A DNA stretch of 64,000 nucleotides, taken from Phycisphaerae bacterium. GTDB lineage: Bacteria > Planctomycetota > Phycisphaerae > UBA1845 > Fen-1342. Made by a program: the position numbers and the translations under genes. The first letter of the stretch is position 1. The number at the start of each line of letters is the position of its first letter. The notes beneath the pieces were generated by a model, which saw only the letters and a program-made list of their open reading frames with translations, did not search any database and was not told where the DNA came from. The DNA lies in contig JAUIEC010000010.1 of the NCBI GenBank assembly GCA_030428945.1, positions 62,001 to 126,000 on the forward strand, read 5' to 3'. Of this stretch, positions 51,339 to 62,105 are shown piece after piece.

Positions 51339-52898
51339 TCAGTCCGCGCGGCGGCTCAGTTCGGCGTCGATCTGTTCGCCGACCAGGCGCGGGTCGGCCT
51401 TTCCGCCGGACAGTTTCATCACGGCGCCGAGCAGGAACCCGCGGGCGGCCTTGCGCTTCCGGGGGTTGGCGAGGGCGTCCCCGACCGCTTTCTGATTGGC
51501 CTCGAACGCCGCGGCGACCCAGGCCGCGATCTCGTCGGCGTCCTGGCTCTGGACCAGTCCGAGTTGGTCGGCCAGTTCGCGCGGGGCCCATTCCGGCCGG
51601 TCGATCGGCGGAATCGCCCGCTGGCAGTCGCTGTCGCCCGGTCGGCCGGTGCCGCCGAGTTGCCCGTCGATACGGGCCACGATTTCCTCGGCGATCTGTG
51701 CGGCGGCGGTGGCGTTGATGACCTTGTCGCGGACCAGGTCGGCCAGTTCGCTGAAACTGCGGGGCGGCACGCCGAGCCCGGCGATGGTGGTTTCCCGTTC
51801 GTTGGCGAGCCGGGACCAGAAGCTCAGGAAGTGCTTGCCGAGCAGGGCCTTGTCACACGGGAACTCGCCGGCCGCGTCCAGCAGGTCGGCGGTCGCCTTG
51901 CAGTCGACCAGCGCGGGGGCCTCGCGGGGGGCCAGCTTGTACTCGCTGATGAAGCGATCGGTCCGCGGGATCGGCAGTTCGGGCGTCGCCAGTCGCCAGG
52001 CCGCGACCTGGGCCGCGTCCGGGCAGACCGGAACGAGGTCGGGATCGGGGAAGTAGCGGTAGTCGTTGGCCTCTTCCTTCTCGCGCTGCGGGACGGTGAC
52101 TTCGCGGTTGTCGTCCCAGCCGCGGTTGGCCTTGTTGCCCGGGCGGGCGACCTGCCCGTCCTCCCGCCAGGCGGCGACCTGGCGGCGGATCTCGTAGTCG
52201 ATCGCGCCGTGCACCGAGCGGAACGAGTTCAGGTTCTTGACCTCGACGATCGGCGTCGCGTGGACCCGCCCGTCGGCGTGAATGCGGACGTTGATGTTCG
52301 GCTCGAAGCGCATCTGCCCAAGCTGCATGTTCGCGTCGCTGACACCCAGGTAGCGGACCAGGCGGTGCAGTTGCAGGGCGAACTCGCGGGTCTCCTCGGC
52401 CCCGGCCAGGTCCGGTTCGGTCACGATTTCCAGCAGCGGCGTCCCGGCCCGGTTCAGATCGACCGCGGTCAGCCCGGGAATGTCGTGGATGTTCTTGCCG
52501 GCGTCCTCTTCGAGGTGCGCGCGGGTGATGCGGATCTTGCGGATCGCGTCGCCGAACGGAAACTCGAGGTAGCCGTCGGCACACAGCGGCAGGTCGTACT
52601 GCGAGATCTGGTAGTTCTTCGGCAGGTCGGGGTAGTAGTAGCTCTTGCGGTCCCACTTGCTGAACTCGGCGATCCGGCAGTTCAGCGCGATCCCCATCCG
52701 GATCGCCAGCGCGACCGCCTCGGCGTTCGCGACCGGCAGGGCCCCCGGCAGTCCCAGGCAGACCGGGCAGACGTGCGTGTTCGGCTCGGCCCCGTAGGCC
52801 AGCAGGCAGCCGCACCACATCTTCGTGCGGGTCCGCAGATGCACGTGGATCTCGAGACCGATCACCGGTTCGACCTGCAATCCATCGATTTCGAGCAT
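51339..52898 (-). CDS. gatB: Asp-tRNA(Asn)/Glu-tRNA(Gln) amidotransferase subunit B
   Basis: GatB binds and activates mischarged Glu-tRNA(Gln) or Asp-tRNA(Asn) for amidation with GatA and GatC. The 519-aa protein carries [12 protein letters not shown], the cysteine-rich [56 protein letters not shown] and [12 protein letters not shown], then the tRNA-binding tail with [20 protein letters not shown]. It is longer than most GatB (about 480), with a proline-rich insertion before the YqeY-like tail ([20 protein letters not shown]). gatA and gatC are not adjacent. GAGG precedes the ATG at 52898. It diverges from acs. Confidence 0.96.
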   Translation of the reverse strand: MLEIDGLQVEPVIGLEIHVHLRTRTKMWCGCLLAYGAEPNTHVCPVCLGLPGALPVANAEAVALAIRMGIALNCRIAEFSKWDRKSYYYPDLPKNYQISQYDLPLCADGYLEFPFGDAIRKIRITRAHLEEDAGKNIHDIPGLTAVDLNRAGTPLLEIVTEPDLAGAEETREFALQLHRLVRYLGVSDANMQLGQMRFEPNINVRIHADGRVHATPIVEVKNLNSFRSVHGAIDYEIRRQVAAWREDGQVARPGNKANRGWDDNREVTVPQREKEEANDYRYFPDPDLVPVCPDAAQVAAWRLATPELPIPRTDRFISEYKLAPREAPALVDCKATADLLDAAGEFPCDKALLGKHFLSFWSRLANERETTIAGLGVPPRSFSELADLVRDKVINATAAAQIAEEIVARIDGQLGGTGRPGDSDCQRAIPPIDRPEWAPRELADQLGLVQSQDADEIAAWVAAAFEANQKAVGDALANPRKRKAARGFLLGAVMKLSGGKADPRLVGEQIDAELSRRAD

Positions 52899-53065
52899 GC
52901 CTGCCTCGCGTCCCGGGCCTCGTCTCGGGCACGGCCAGAATGTACCGCAAAGCCCGATCCGGCTCCACCGCGGGCGGGTTGCGCGCCGCCGGGCGCATCC
53001 GCTATATTGAACGCTTTCGCCGTGACCAGCCAACCGCGCCGCCGTGCGCATTCGGGAGATGGCCG

Positions 53066-55027
53066 ATGTCGCACTCCGACAGCATCCAGTCGCACCTCAA
53101 GGAAGCTCGCAAGTTCCCCCCCGCGCCGGAGTTCGCCCAGGCGGCCCACTGCGGCAGCATGGCCGACTACGAAGCACTCTACCAGCGCTCGATCGACGAC
53201 CCCGAATCCTTCTGGGCCGAAATCGCCGAACAGTTCCACTGGTTCCGCAAGTGGGACCAGGTCCTCGACTGGCAGCGCCCCAACGCCCGCTGGTTCGTCG
53301 GCGGACAGACCAACATCGCCTACAACTGCCTCGACCGGCAGATCGAGAACGGCCGCGGCGATCACCCGGCCATCGTCTTCGAAGGGGAACCCGGCGATCA
53401 GCGGACGCTGACCTTCCGAGAACTGCGCGACGAGGTCGTCCGCTTCGCCGGCGCCCTGAAGCAACTCGGCGTCCGCAAGGGCGACCGGGTGACCGTCTAC
53501 ATGCCGATGGTCCCGGAACTGGCGATCACCGTGCTCGCCTGCGCCTGGATCGGGGCCCCGCACTCGGTCATCTTCGGCGGGTTCAGCGTGCAGGCGATCC
53601 TCGACCGGGTCGAGGACGCCGAGTCCGAAATCGTCATCACCGCCGACGGCGGATACCGCCGTGGCGGCGTGGTCGCCCTGAAGACCCACGTCGACGACGC
53701 GGCCGCCCGGACCGACCGAATCAGGAAGATCGTCGTCCTGCAGCGCTGCAACAACGAAGTCACGATGCAGGCCGGCCGCGATCACTGGTGGCACGATGTC
53801 GTCGCCGACGCACCGACCGACACGCCGGCCGAGCGGTGCGATGCCGAGGACATGCTCTACCTGCTGTACACCTCGGGCTCGACCGGAAAGCCCAAGGGCA
53901 TCGTGCACACCACCGGCGGCTACATGGTCTACACCGCCACCACCGCCAGGTACGTCTTCGACCTGAAGCCCGATGACGTGTACTGGTGCACGGCCGACAT
54001 CGGCTGGGTGACCGGGCACAGCTACGTCGTCTACGGCATCCTCGCCAACGGCGTCACGACGCTGATGTACGAGGGCGCCCCGAACCACCCGGACTGGGAC
54101 CGCTTCTGGGACATCTGCGCCCGGCATCGCGTCACCAAGTTCTACACCGCCCCGACCGCGATCCGCGCATTCATGCGCGAGGGACGCGAACACGTCGACA
54201 AGCACGACCTGTCCAGCCTGAAACTGCTCGGCAGCGTCGGAGAACCGATCAACCCCGAAGCCTGGATGTGGTACCACGAGGTCGTCGGCCGCGGACGCTG
54301 CCCGATCGTCGACACCTGGTGGCAGACCGAAACCGGCGGAATCATGATCACCCCGCTGCCCGGCGCCACCCCCACCAAGCCCGGTTCGGCCACCCGCCCG
54401 TTCTTCGGCATCGATCCCGCCATCCTGAACATGGAAGGCGTCGAGCAGGGGCCCAACGCCGGCGGTCTGCTCTGCGTCCGTCGCCCCTGGCCGGGCATGC
54501 TCCGCGGGATCTATCGCGACCCGGATCGGTTCGTCAAGCAGTACTGGTCGGCCATCGACGGGGTCTACTTCGCCGGCGACTCCAGCCGGCGGGACGAGGA
54601 CGGCTACTTCTGGATCATGGGACGCGTCGATGACGTCATCAAGGTCAGCGGCCACCGCCTGGGAACCATGGAGATCGAGTCGGCCCTCGTCTCGCACCCG
54701 CTGGTCGCCGAGGCGGCCGTCGTCGGCATTCCGCACGAGATCAAGGGCAACGCGATCGCCGCGTTCGTCACGCTCAAGGCCGGCGTCGAACCGGCCGCGG
54801 GCCTCCGGGGCGAACTGAGCAAGCACGTCGCCGATGCGCTCGGCAGCGTCGCCCGGCCGGAACAGATCCGGCTGACCCAGGCCCTGCCGAAGACCCGCAG
54901 CGGAAAGATCATGCGGCGCCTGCTGCGCGAGATCGCAACGTCCGGAACCGTCACCGGCGACACGACCACGCTCGAGGACTTCTCGGTGGTCGCCCGCCTG
55001 GCCGAGGAGCAGGACAAGGCCGTCTGA
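53066..55027 (+). CDS. acs: Acetyl-CoA synthetase (AMP-forming)
   Basis: Acs activates acetate to acetyl-CoA through acetyl-AMP. The 653-aa protein has the family N-terminus ([20 protein letters not shown]), [20 protein letters not shown], the AMP-binding P-loop [60 protein letters not shown], the hinge [20 protein letters not shown] and the acetylatable lysine in [11 protein letters not shown]. Length matches bacterial Acs. GGGAG lies about nine bases before the ATG at 53066. It is divergent from gatB, sharing a 167-base intergenic region. Confidence 0.97.
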   Translation: MSHSDSIQSHLKEARKFPPAPEFAQAAHCGSMADYEALYQRSIDDPESFWAEIAEQFHWFRKWDQVLDWQRPNARWFVGGQTNIAYNCLDRQIENGRGDHPAIVFEGEPGDQRTLTFRELRDEVVRFAGALKQLGVRKGDRVTVYMPMVPELAITVLACAWIGAPHSVIFGGFSVQAILDRVEDAESEIVITADGGYRRGGVVALKTHVDDAAARTDRIRKIVVLQRCNNEVTMQAGRDHWWHDVVADAPTDTPAERCDAEDMLYLLYTSGSTGKPKGIVHTTGGYMVYTATTARYVFDLKPDDVYWCTADIGWVTGHSYVVYGILANGVTTLMYEGAPNHPDWDRFWDICARHRVTKFYTAPTAIRAFMREGREHVDKHDLSSLKLLGSVGEPINPEAWMWYHEVVGRGRCPIVDTWWQTETGGIMITPLPGATPTKPGSATRPFFGIDPAILNMEGVEQGPNAGGLLCVRRPWPGMLRGIYRDPDRFVKQYWSAIDGVYFAGDSSRRDEDGYFWIMGRVDDVIKVSGHRLGTMEIESALVSHPLVAEAAVVGIPHEIKGNAIAAFVTLKAGVEPAAGLRGELSKHVADALGSVARPEQIRLTQALPKTRSGKIMRRLLREIATSGTVTGDTTTLEDFSVVARLAEEQDKAV

Positions 55028-55145
55028 GACGGGCGAGGGGCCGGCCGCATCGCACCCCGGTTCCCGCGGCCCGCGGCGAAAAACGGCGGAAATATTGGCG
55101 TACGGGTCCCGAATACCCTGATAACGCAAGATGGGAGGACGCTGG

Positions 55146-55403
55146 ATGGACGACTGGCTTGTGACCGTAATCCTGGTCGGGACCTGCGTGGGCGGGCTGA
55201 TCCCGATCGTCGGCATCATCGGCTTCTTCATTCGACGAATGAAGGAGGACGCCTACACCGCACGCCTGAAGCAACTGATGATCGAACGCGGCTTCAACGT
55301 CGACGACATCGAACGCATCATCCGGGCCACCCCACCGACCGACAGCGACCGCGACTGGAAACACATCAACGAATTCATGGGCCGCGACCGAAAAGCCGGC
55401 TGA
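55146..55403 (+). CDS. Small single-helix membrane protein, unknown
   Basis: The 85-aa product has one long membrane helix (LVTVILVGTCVGGLIPIVGI followed by IGFFIR) and a charged cytoplasmic tail (RLKQLMIERGFNVDDIERII). It recalls small planctomycetal and gammaproteobacterial proteins with a helix followed by an amphipathic tail, but no family is named with confidence. ATG at 55146 is preferred to 55131 because GGGAGG lies seven bases before it. The stop TGA runs into octamer repeats. Confidence 0.7.
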   Translation: MDDWLVTVILVGTCVGGLIPIVGIIGFFIRRMKEDAYTARLKQLMIERGFNVDDIERIIRATPPTDSDRDWKHINEFMGRDRKAG

Positions 55404-55605
55404 GCAGGCAGATCAGCAGTAAGCAGGTAAGCAGGTAAGCAGGTAAGCAGGTAAGCAGGTAAGCAAGTGAGCACGGGAACAGGTCAGCGTGGGCCGACCT
55501 GCCCCGTGTGGTGGATCACCGTCGCCCGCTGAACCTGTTCCCTGTTCCCTGTTCCCTGTTCCCTGTTCCCTTCCCCAGCTGCTGCCGTTCCCAGTTTCCT
55601 TCCCC
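55401..55605. repeat. Repeat module: TAAGCAGG octamers, then TGTTCCC heptamers
   Basis: The TGA of the small membrane gene is the first base triplet of TGAGCAGG. Six near-perfect TAAGCAGG units follow (about 55418-55470), the most regular array in the window. After a 60-base core, TGTTCCC heptamers (55535-55572) and related CCGTTCCC units lead to within about 50 bases of the next start. Confidence 0.88.
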
Positions 55606-55657
55606 GCAAGTACCCTTTGTGACGGACGTTCTCGCGGCACAGAGGGGCTGATCGGCT

Positions 55658-58024
55658 TTGAATACCGGCTTTGTTGTTCTGCAACCGATCCTGCTGGCCG
55701 GCGCGGGCGGGGTCTTCCTGCTGCTGCCGGCCCTCGTCCCGGGCGCCCGCGGTCACCGCCGACGCTGGCTGCTGCCGGCCGCCTACGCGCTGCTGGCGAC
55801 GCTGCTGGTCCTCTCCGGCCGTCCGCTCGCCCATGCCCTGCTGATGCTGCTGGCCGTCGCCGCGGCCGTCTACTTCGCGGTCGTCTACTACGCCCGTCCG
55901 CGACTGCCGCTCCGCCCGGCAACCCGCTGGGCCTGCGGCCTCTGCCGCGCCCTGGCACTGGTCTTCCTGCTGCTGCTGCTCGGCCGACCGGCCTGGAATT
56001 CCGAGTTCCAGGAGTGGCACCGCCCGCTGCTCGTCGCGCTGCTCGACCAGTCCGGGTCGATCGGGCTTCGCGATCAGACCGCCGGCCGCGACGCACCGAC
56101 CCGCGCGGAACAGGCCAACGCGGCCCTCGGCGGTCAGGCGGCCGCACTGGGCGGACTCGAAACCTACTACGACGTCCGGCGCATGGCGCTCGACCCGCAG
56201 GGCCGCCCGCTCGACACCTGGAAACTCGAACCGCGCGACAAGCGCACGCCCATCGCCGCCTCCCTGCGACGCGCGGCCCTGCAGCGCTCCAGCCTCGGCC
56301 AGACGCCGGCCGGCCTGCTGCTGCTGACCGACGGGGCCGAGAACGTCGCCGACCCGGCCGCGGTCGTGACGGCCGGGCAGGCACTCGCCCAGCGCGAGAT
56401 TCCGCTCCTGGCGGTCGGCGTCGGCCCCGGTCCGGAACAGACGCCGGGCATGCTGCTCGAACCGCTGGCGCTGCCGGGCGAGATCGGGCTGCGGGACGAA
56501 CTGGCGGTCGACCTGGTGGCCCATACGTTCGGCTGCGGGGGCGAGTCGCTGCTGGTCGAACTGGAATGGGACGAGCCCGAGCAGACCCGCCGCGTGCGGG
56601 TCGCCCGCGACCGCGAAACGATCCGGTCGTCGTTCCGGGTGCTGCCGCCCCGCGCCGGCCTGCTCCGCCTGACCGGACGCGTGCAACTGCCCGACACGCT
56701 CGGCGGCGACCTGTTCGAGACCTCGCAGGTCATCCAGGTCCGGAACGAAACGATGCGCGTCCTGCTGCTGATGCGGCAGCCCTCCAGCGAACTCGCGTTC
56801 CTGACCCGCGCCCTGCGGAGCGATCCCCGCTTCGAACTGACCGTCGACCTCCGCCCGGTCGAGCACCCGGCCGCCGCTCGCGACGACTGGCACAGCTTCG
56901 ATGTCGTCATCCTCGGACGCGTCCGCCTGACCCGGGCCGAGACCGCCGAACTGGTGACCGCCGTCCGCACGCACGGGACCGGACTGCTGCTGGCCGGCGG
57001 GCGCCGCCTGCTCAATGACCCCGAGATCCCGCTCGGCGACCTGGCCGACATCAGCCCCGCCGGCTTCCTGCTGCGCAACACCCGCCCGCGGCCGGTCCGG
57101 GCCGGCCTGACCCGGCGCAGCGCCGGGCACGAAGTGCTCGCCGGCCTGCTCGAGAACGGCCGCCTGCCCGACCTGCCGCCGCTGGCCGGCGGGGCCGAAC
57201 TGGGCAGTCGCCGGCAACTGGCCGAGACCCTGCTGGTCGACGAGCGCGGGGATCCGCTGCTGGTGGTGCAGGAGATCGGTCGCGGCCGCTGCGGGGTGGC
57301 GACCTGGGAGGCGACCTGGCCGTGGGCCCTGGCGTCGGACGCGGGCCGGGCCTGGCATCGGCAGTTCTGGCAGCAGTTCAGCGTCTGGCTGGCGAATCGT
57401 CGCCCGCAGGGGTGGGTGCTGCCCGACCAGGCCCGCTACGCGGTCGATTCGCTGGCGGGCGGGCAGCAGATCGAGATCCGGGCCGGCGTGACGGGTTCGG
57501 AGAGCGGCGGGCTGCGGCAGGCACGCTGGACCGGCCGGCTGGAACTGGCGCGGGTCGACCAGGCCGCCACGCAACCCGCGACCGTGCCGATTCCGCTGAC
57601 GCGCGACGGTCCGCGCTGGACGGCGGCTCTGCCGCGGGCGGTCCCGGGCCTGGACCTGGACGCGGGCGCCTGGCGGCTGAAGTGGACCGCGACGGCCGAA
57701 CTGCCGGACCGGGAACCGCTGACGCTGACCGCCGAGAGCGGCTTCTTCGTCGAGCGGATCGATCCCGAACTGCGCTCGCCGACCGCCAACCTCGGCCTGC
57801 TGCGGCGGGCGGCCGAGCAGACCGCGGAGGTCGGCGGTCGCTACGTCGACCTGGACGATCTCGGGATGCTGCTGGGTGACCTGATGCGGACCGACCCGCG
57901 CGAATCGGTCACGCGGCGGACGCAGCGGATCGCCAGCGAGGCCTACCCGTGGTGGCTGTGGGGCGCGGTCGTGCTGCTGCTGAGCGGCGAATGGGTGCTG
58001 CGGAAACGGGCCGGCCTGCCGTAG
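55658..58024 (+). CDS. Bat-like membrane protein with VWA-type domain
   Basis: The 788-aa protein opens with three to four membrane helices (about 5-120), followed by a VWA-like region (VALLDQSGSIGLRDQ at about 130, with the DxSxS metal-site pattern, and LLLLTDGAENVADPAAVV). After beta domains there is a glutamine-amidotransferase-like Rossmann region (MRVLLLMRQPSSELAFLTRA, DVVILGRVRL, GTGLLLAGGRRLL) and a last helix at the C-terminus (WWLWGAVVLLLSGEWVL). This plan matches planctomycetal proteins encoded near MoxR/DUF58/Bat clusters, though here it stands alone. Start is TTG at 55658, with GAGGGG about 12 bases upstream. Function is probably envelope complex assembly, inferred. Confidence 0.82.
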   Translation: MNTGFVVLQPILLAGAGGVFLLLPALVPGARGHRRRWLLPAAYALLATLLVLSGRPLAHALLMLLAVAAAVYFAVVYYARPRLPLRPATRWACGLCRALALVFLLLLLGRPAWNSEFQEWHRPLLVALLDQSGSIGLRDQTAGRDAPTRAEQANAALGGQAAALGGLETYYDVRRMALDPQGRPLDTWKLEPRDKRTPIAASLRRAALQRSSLGQTPAGLLLLTDGAENVADPAAVVTAGQALAQREIPLLAVGVGPGPEQTPGMLLEPLALPGEIGLRDELAVDLVAHTFGCGGESLLVELEWDEPEQTRRVRVARDRETIRSSFRVLPPRAGLLRLTGRVQLPDTLGGDLFETSQVIQVRNETMRVLLLMRQPSSELAFLTRALRSDPRFELTVDLRPVEHPAAARDDWHSFDVVILGRVRLTRAETAELVTAVRTHGTGLLLAGGRRLLNDPEIPLGDLADISPAGFLLRNTRPRPVRAGLTRRSAGHEVLAGLLENGRLPDLPPLAGGAELGSRRQLAETLLVDERGDPLLVVQEIGRGRCGVATWEATWPWALASDAGRAWHRQFWQQFSVWLANRRPQGWVLPDQARYAVDSLAGGQQIEIRAGVTGSESGGLRQARWTGRLELARVDQAATQPATVPIPLTRDGPRWTAALPRAVPGLDLDAGAWRLKWTATAELPDREPLTLTAESGFFVERIDPELRSPTANLGLLRRAAEQTAEVGGRYVDLDDLGMLLGDLMRTDPRESVTRRTQRIASEAYPWWLWGAVVLLLSGEWVLRKRAGLP

Positions 58025-58051
58025 TCGAGGCGTGACGGAAAACGCCCGGGA

Positions 58052-58588
58052 TCAATAGTCCTTGTAGGGGGTCCCGTTGGCGTCGCTGGCTTCGGTGTTG
58101 GCGATGATCTCGCCCGTCTCGGGGTTGTACTGCCAGCCTTTCTTGTTGTTCTCGACGACTTTGGGCGGGGATTGGTCGGAGAAGCCGATCTTGTCTGCCT
58201 TTCGGCTTGCGTTGAGACCGACGTTCAGCCGCGGCATCGCCGCCAGGTACGGGCCGAACACGCGGGGCGGATCACACGATCCTCCGGCCCCGGTCGGCGT
58301 TGAGCAGCCCAGCAGATGCTCGTAGAAGTCGTCCTCGTCCCCGTCCGCGTTGCGCAGGCCGTCGATCTTGTGCAGACCGGGATAGGCCCCGTGATGCTCG
58401 GCCGCGTACTGCTGGATGGCCATCCGCATCATGTGCAGGTTGCCCGCCAGCGCAGCATCCGTGGCACCGGTCGCGCCGCGGCTGAGGCGCGGAATCGCCA
58501 TGGCCGCCAGCAGGCCGATAATGACGATCACCACTACCAGCTCGACCAGCGAGAAGCCTGCCCGGACCTGCTTGAATCGGCCCTGCAT
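58052..58588 (-). CDS. Type II secretion/type IV-like pseudopilin (GspG-type)
   Basis: The 178-aa protein has a short basic leader and the prepilin cleavage/methylation motif GFSLVELVVVIVIIGLLAAM, with Glu at +5 of the mature protein, then HMMRMAIQQYAAEHHGAYPG and a C-terminal DPETG-like end (WQYNPETGEIIANTEASDAN). Pseudopilins polymerise in the periplasm to drive secretion. Length and loop resemble GspG. ATG at 58588 is chosen because the leader is then normal (10-11 residues); a longer GTG start at 58669 would give an atypical leader. No other secretion gene is adjacent, as is common for planctomycetal pseudopilins. Confidence 0.88.
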   Translation of the reverse strand: MQGRFKQVRAGFSLVELVVVIVIIGLLAAMAIPRLSRGATGATDAALAGNLHMMRMAIQQYAAEHHGAYPGLHKIDGLRNADGDEDDFYEHLLGCSTPTGAGGSCDPPRVFGPYLAAMPRLNVGLNASRKADKIGFSDQSPPKVVENNKKGWQYNPETGEIIANTEASDANGTPYKDY

Positions 58589-58813
58589 GAGGGTCTGTTC
58601 CCCGGTTACCGGCTTGCGTCGGGCCCCATCCCCCGCGCCGCCGGCTCGCTCAACAAAACGCGCTGTCACACAGGTGGGTCATCGGACGACAGCAGCCGGC
58701 GTTGCAGCCAAAAATCGGGTGATTCGCGATCCGCGAGCGTCATTGCCCGGCCGCTCTCCCCCCGGTGGGATGGCGCATCTTGCGCGGGGCCAGGAGAGAG
58801 GACCGCAGCCTGC

Positions 58814-58846
58814 CTCCTTCACCCTTTCACCCATTCACGCTTTCAC
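58814..58846 (-). repeat. GTGAAWGS octamer array after the LptC/OstA-like gene
   Basis: On the minus strand, ten bases after the stop, units GTGAAAGC, GTGAATGG, GTGAAAGG and GTGAAGG follow in tandem. Each carries TGA. This is the best example of the class seen in degenerate form at 26610 and 14827. Confidence 0.8.
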
Positions 58847-58852
58847 CGCGCC

Positions 58853-61800
58853 TCAGCGCTGGATCGAGCCGCTGACCTTCTCGGCCTTGACCGTGTTGGT
58901 GTCGAGGTAGATCGTGAAGGCCGGTCCGACCGCGGGCTGTTCGTACCGGTTGGTCTCGCGGTTCATGAATTCGACCTTGGCCGGCAGGTTGCGGGCCTCG
59001 TCGCCGAGCACGCGGACGGTCTTGGCGTTGCGGTCGAACTCGATCTGGTTGGCCTGGACCTCGCGAATGCCGGCGCCCTGCTGGTCCTTCAGGTAGACCT
59101 CGCCCCGGGCGTTCAGCCACGCCAGGCTTGCACCCTGTCCGGGCAGCGCCTGTCCGGCCTGCTGCTGCAGCAGCAGTTCGAGCCGGTCACAGGCCAGGTA
59201 GGTGTTGCGGTCCTTCAGCATCGCCACCTGCCGCGGGTCACTGGCGACCTCGGGCAGCAGTTCGGCGAAACTCGCCATCGCCTTCCCGGCCAGGTGCCGG
59301 AAGATCACACCGCCCTGGAACAGCACCGAATCCCCGCGATCCTCACCCTCGGCACTGAACACGTAGGTCATCGAGCCCTTGCACATCAATGCCGTCTGGC
59401 TGGGACCGCCGGAGATCATCGCCGACGGAACGCCGAGGGCCGTGTTGGCCTGATCGCCGGACCGGTCCGCCGCGGACGGCATGCGCAGGCTGGTCATCCC
59501 GAGAATCGTCTCGCCGACCGTCCGCACCGTCCGCTGCGGAATCTCGACCGTCAGTTCCGGGGCCGAGATCTGCTGCATCACCACCGGCTTCGCGCGACCG
59601 GGAACGAACGTCTCGCTGATCAGCGAAGCGTGCTGGGCCTGCAGCCGCAGCGGTTCCTTGCGGAAGCTCTCGCTGTCGCCGCCCAGGATACCGTCGCCGC
59701 CGCTCTTCCGCCCGGTGATCCGGCCCGCGAATGCGCCGTAGATCTGCCGGATGCGGGCCAGGCCGGTGACTTCCTTCCGGGTCACGATGTCCTTCAGGAA
59801 CAGCGTCAGCGTGTCGGCTTCGAGCCGCTGGTCACCTTCCCGGGCGACGACGTTGCCCAGGAAGCGGACCTGGTTGCGGCCGGCGTCGCTGTCGAACTCG
59901 AGCGCCTGCCGGGCGGTGATCCGGACCGGTTCGCCCTTGCGCTGCTTGCGACCCTGCAGGCCGCGGTCGCTGACGAACAGCAGTTCGGCCTGGCCGGGCA
60001 CACGCATGTGGAACGGCTGCTGCGATCCGGTCTTCTCGTCGAGGGTCACGTCGATCCGCCCGCCGGTGATGCGGTAGGTCTGGGCCAGCGCGACGGCCGG
60101 GTGCTGCGTGTCGCCGATGATCGCGGCGTCGGTCAGGCGTCCGTCGCGGCTCAGGTTGGCGGTCATCCGCCGCCCGCGGGCGTAGACCTGCTGGGCGGTG
60201 TTCCGCAGCCCGATGTCCCCGCGGGCCTCGACGTCGGTCGGGAACGTGCGGCCGTCGGGCGTCAGCGCGAAGTTGATCCGCATCCACGTGCCCTGCAGGG
60301 CCTGGTCACCATCGAGCAGGCGGACGCTGCCGCTGGCGACGGCGTCGGTCAACTGCAGCCCCCGGGCTAGGTCGGCCGGCCGGGTGGCGGGTGCCTCGAG
60401 CCCGGCCAGTTGCTCGGCCGAAGCGAGCGCCAGCGCCGCGGACTCGGACAGGGCGGCGGGCGAGGTCGGCGCGACGAGCACGGGGGCGGCAGCCTGGGCG
60501 GCCGCGGCGATCGCCGGCTGCGAGGCGGCGGCCGGCAGCGGCAGTTCGGCGAAGCGGGTTTCGAGTCGCTGCGCGTGCAGGGCGCGTCCGCTGTCGAGGT
60601 CGGCCCGAACGCCGCCGACGAAGATCGCCCGTTCGAGCGTCAGGCTGCCGAGATCGGTCGGGCTGCTGCTTTCGGACGGATCGGGTTGCCCGGACAGGTG
60701 CAGTTCGGCCCACAGGCGCGAGCGGATGCCGAGCCGGTCGCCGCCTTCGCCGGGCGCCAGGCCCCGGACGCGGACGTCGCCGACGAGCTTGACGATGCCG
60801 GCATCGCGGTCGAGGAAGATGCTGGTGGCATCGACGGCCGGTCCCCTGGCCATTCGAAGCGCGACCGGGCGATCGGCGCGCGGATGCAGCCACAGGCGGC
60901 GTTCCTCTTCGCGGTAGAGCAGTCCGCCGCAGTCGATCGTGGTGCCGTTGCCTTCGAGGTGGACCAGGTCGCCGCGGGCCTCGATGTGGCGCCGCAGTTC
61001 GCCGCTCGGGCGGGCGTTCAGTTGCGGCGCAAGTTGCAGCGGACCGCTCCACTGCACCACCAGCCGTTCCGGCGCGGGCGGTTCAGCCGCTTCGGCCGCG
61101 TCCGTCGGCGGCGCCTCGGCGGCCTCGGGCCCGGCCGCGGTTTCGGCGGCCGGTGGCTGTCCGTCCTGGAAGACGGCCTTCGAGTTGTCGGCCATGTCGA
61201 ACAGCAGGTGCAGTTCGTCGGCGGTCAGCAGTCCGATCGGCTGATCGCCGCGGAAGTGCCGGGCCCGGACGTTTTCGAGCAGGGCGACGGCGTAGGTCAT
61301 CACGCGACGCGGCGGCGCGTCGGGCGTGGCCGGTGGTGGCGGCGCGTGGGTCGCCGGGGCCGCCGACGGTTCGGTCCGGACCTGCTGGAACAGTCCGCTG
61401 GCCAGTTCGATCGAAAGCTGGTTGCCTTCGTAGATCTCGAGCGTGTCGACGCGGCGGTCGACATCGTTCCAGACCAGGCGCAGGCCCTTGCCGTCGAGCG
61501 AAAAGGCCGGGCTCTTCACCTGCAGGGTGCCTTCGCCCTTCAGTTCGCCGAGCGCCATGTCGAAGTGCATCCGCTCGAGGTGAATCGTCAGCCCGTCGAG
61601 AGCGACCGCGGCGCGGGTCTCTTCGCCCTTCGCGTCCCGCTCGATCGTGATTTCGACGTTGCCCTCGAGCCAGCCCTTCTTCGGTCGGAAGCGGCGGCGA
61701 TCGACCTCGTCGACCGCCAGTTGCCCGCGCTCGGCCTTGATCGCCACGACCAGTTGCTGCGTGAACAGCCGCAGTTCGGGGTCGGTCACCGCGACATCGT

Positions 61801-62101
61801 TGCGGGTCCCGGCGACCTTCTCCCAGTTGGCCCAGCGGAACTGCTGCACGGGGCGGCCGGTGAATTCATCGAAGACGGTGAAGCCGGTTTCCTGTCCCGG
61901 CGCCAGGTGCACCTCGCTGTCGTCGCGCAGGTCGATCACCATTTCGTTGTCGCTGGTCGTGCCGGTATCGGTCGCAAGCTGGCTGAGGTTGGCCGGGCTG
62001 TCGAAGTCGCCCTCGCGGTCGATGCGGGTGGCGGCGGCGTAGTAGTAGTAGCCGGCCGACAGAACGGCCAGCGTGCCAATCATCAGGAGCGCGTTGCGCA
62101 T
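58853..62101 (-). CDS. Large LptC/OstA-like LPS export protein
   Basis: The 1082-aa protein has a single N-terminal membrane helix (NALLMIGTLAVLSAGYYYY) and then repeated beta-rich segments resembling LptC and OstA/LptA N-domains, e.g. RFRPKKGWLEGNVEITIERD, DGLTIHLERMHFDMALGELK, VRFLGNVVAREGDQRLEADT and ANQIEFDRNAKTVRVLGDEA. LptC/LptA build the periplasmic bridge that carries LPS to the outer membrane; separate proteins are about 190 aa, so this looks like several bridge units in one chain, with alanine/proline-rich linkers. Start ATG at 62101 has GGAG nearby. It lies four bases after kdsC, strongly supporting an LPS role. Confidence 0.8.
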   Translation of the reverse strand: MRNALLMIGTLAVLSAGYYYYAAATRIDREGDFDSPANLSQLATDTGTTSDNEMVIDLRDDSEVHLAPGQETGFTVFDEFTGRPVQQFRWANWEKVAGTRNDVAVTDPELRLFTQQLVVAIKAERGQLAVDEVDRRRFRPKKGWLEGNVEITIERDAKGEETRAAVALDGLTIHLERMHFDMALGELKGEGTLQVKSPAFSLDGKGLRLVWNDVDRRVDTLEIYEGNQLSIELASGLFQQVRTEPSAAPATHAPPPPATPDAPPRRVMTYAVALLENVRARHFRGDQPIGLLTADELHLLFDMADNSKAVFQDGQPPAAETAAGPEAAEAPPTDAAEAAEPPAPERLVVQWSGPLQLAPQLNARPSGELRRHIEARGDLVHLEGNGTTIDCGGLLYREEERRLWLHPRADRPVALRMARGPAVDATSIFLDRDAGIVKLVGDVRVRGLAPGEGGDRLGIRSRLWAELHLSGQPDPSESSSPTDLGSLTLERAIFVGGVRADLDSGRALHAQRLETRFAELPLPAAASQPAIAAAAQAAAPVLVAPTSPAALSESAALALASAEQLAGLEAPATRPADLARGLQLTDAVASGSVRLLDGDQALQGTWMRINFALTPDGRTFPTDVEARGDIGLRNTAQQVYARGRRMTANLSRDGRLTDAAIIGDTQHPAVALAQTYRITGGRIDVTLDEKTGSQQPFHMRVPGQAELLFVSDRGLQGRKQRKGEPVRITARQALEFDSDAGRNQVRFLGNVVAREGDQRLEADTLTLFLKDIVTRKEVTGLARIRQIYGAFAGRITGRKSGGDGILGGDSESFRKEPLRLQAQHASLISETFVPGRAKPVVMQQISAPELTVEIPQRTVRTVGETILGMTSLRMPSAADRSGDQANTALGVPSAMISGGPSQTALMCKGSMTYVFSAEGEDRGDSVLFQGGVIFRHLAGKAMASFAELLPEVASDPRQVAMLKDRNTYLACDRLELLLQQQAGQALPGQGASLAWLNARGEVYLKDQQGAGIREVQANQIEFDRNAKTVRVLGDEARNLPAKVEFMNRETNRYEQPAVGPAFTIYLDTNTVKAEKVSGSIQR

Positions 62102-62105
62102 ACGT

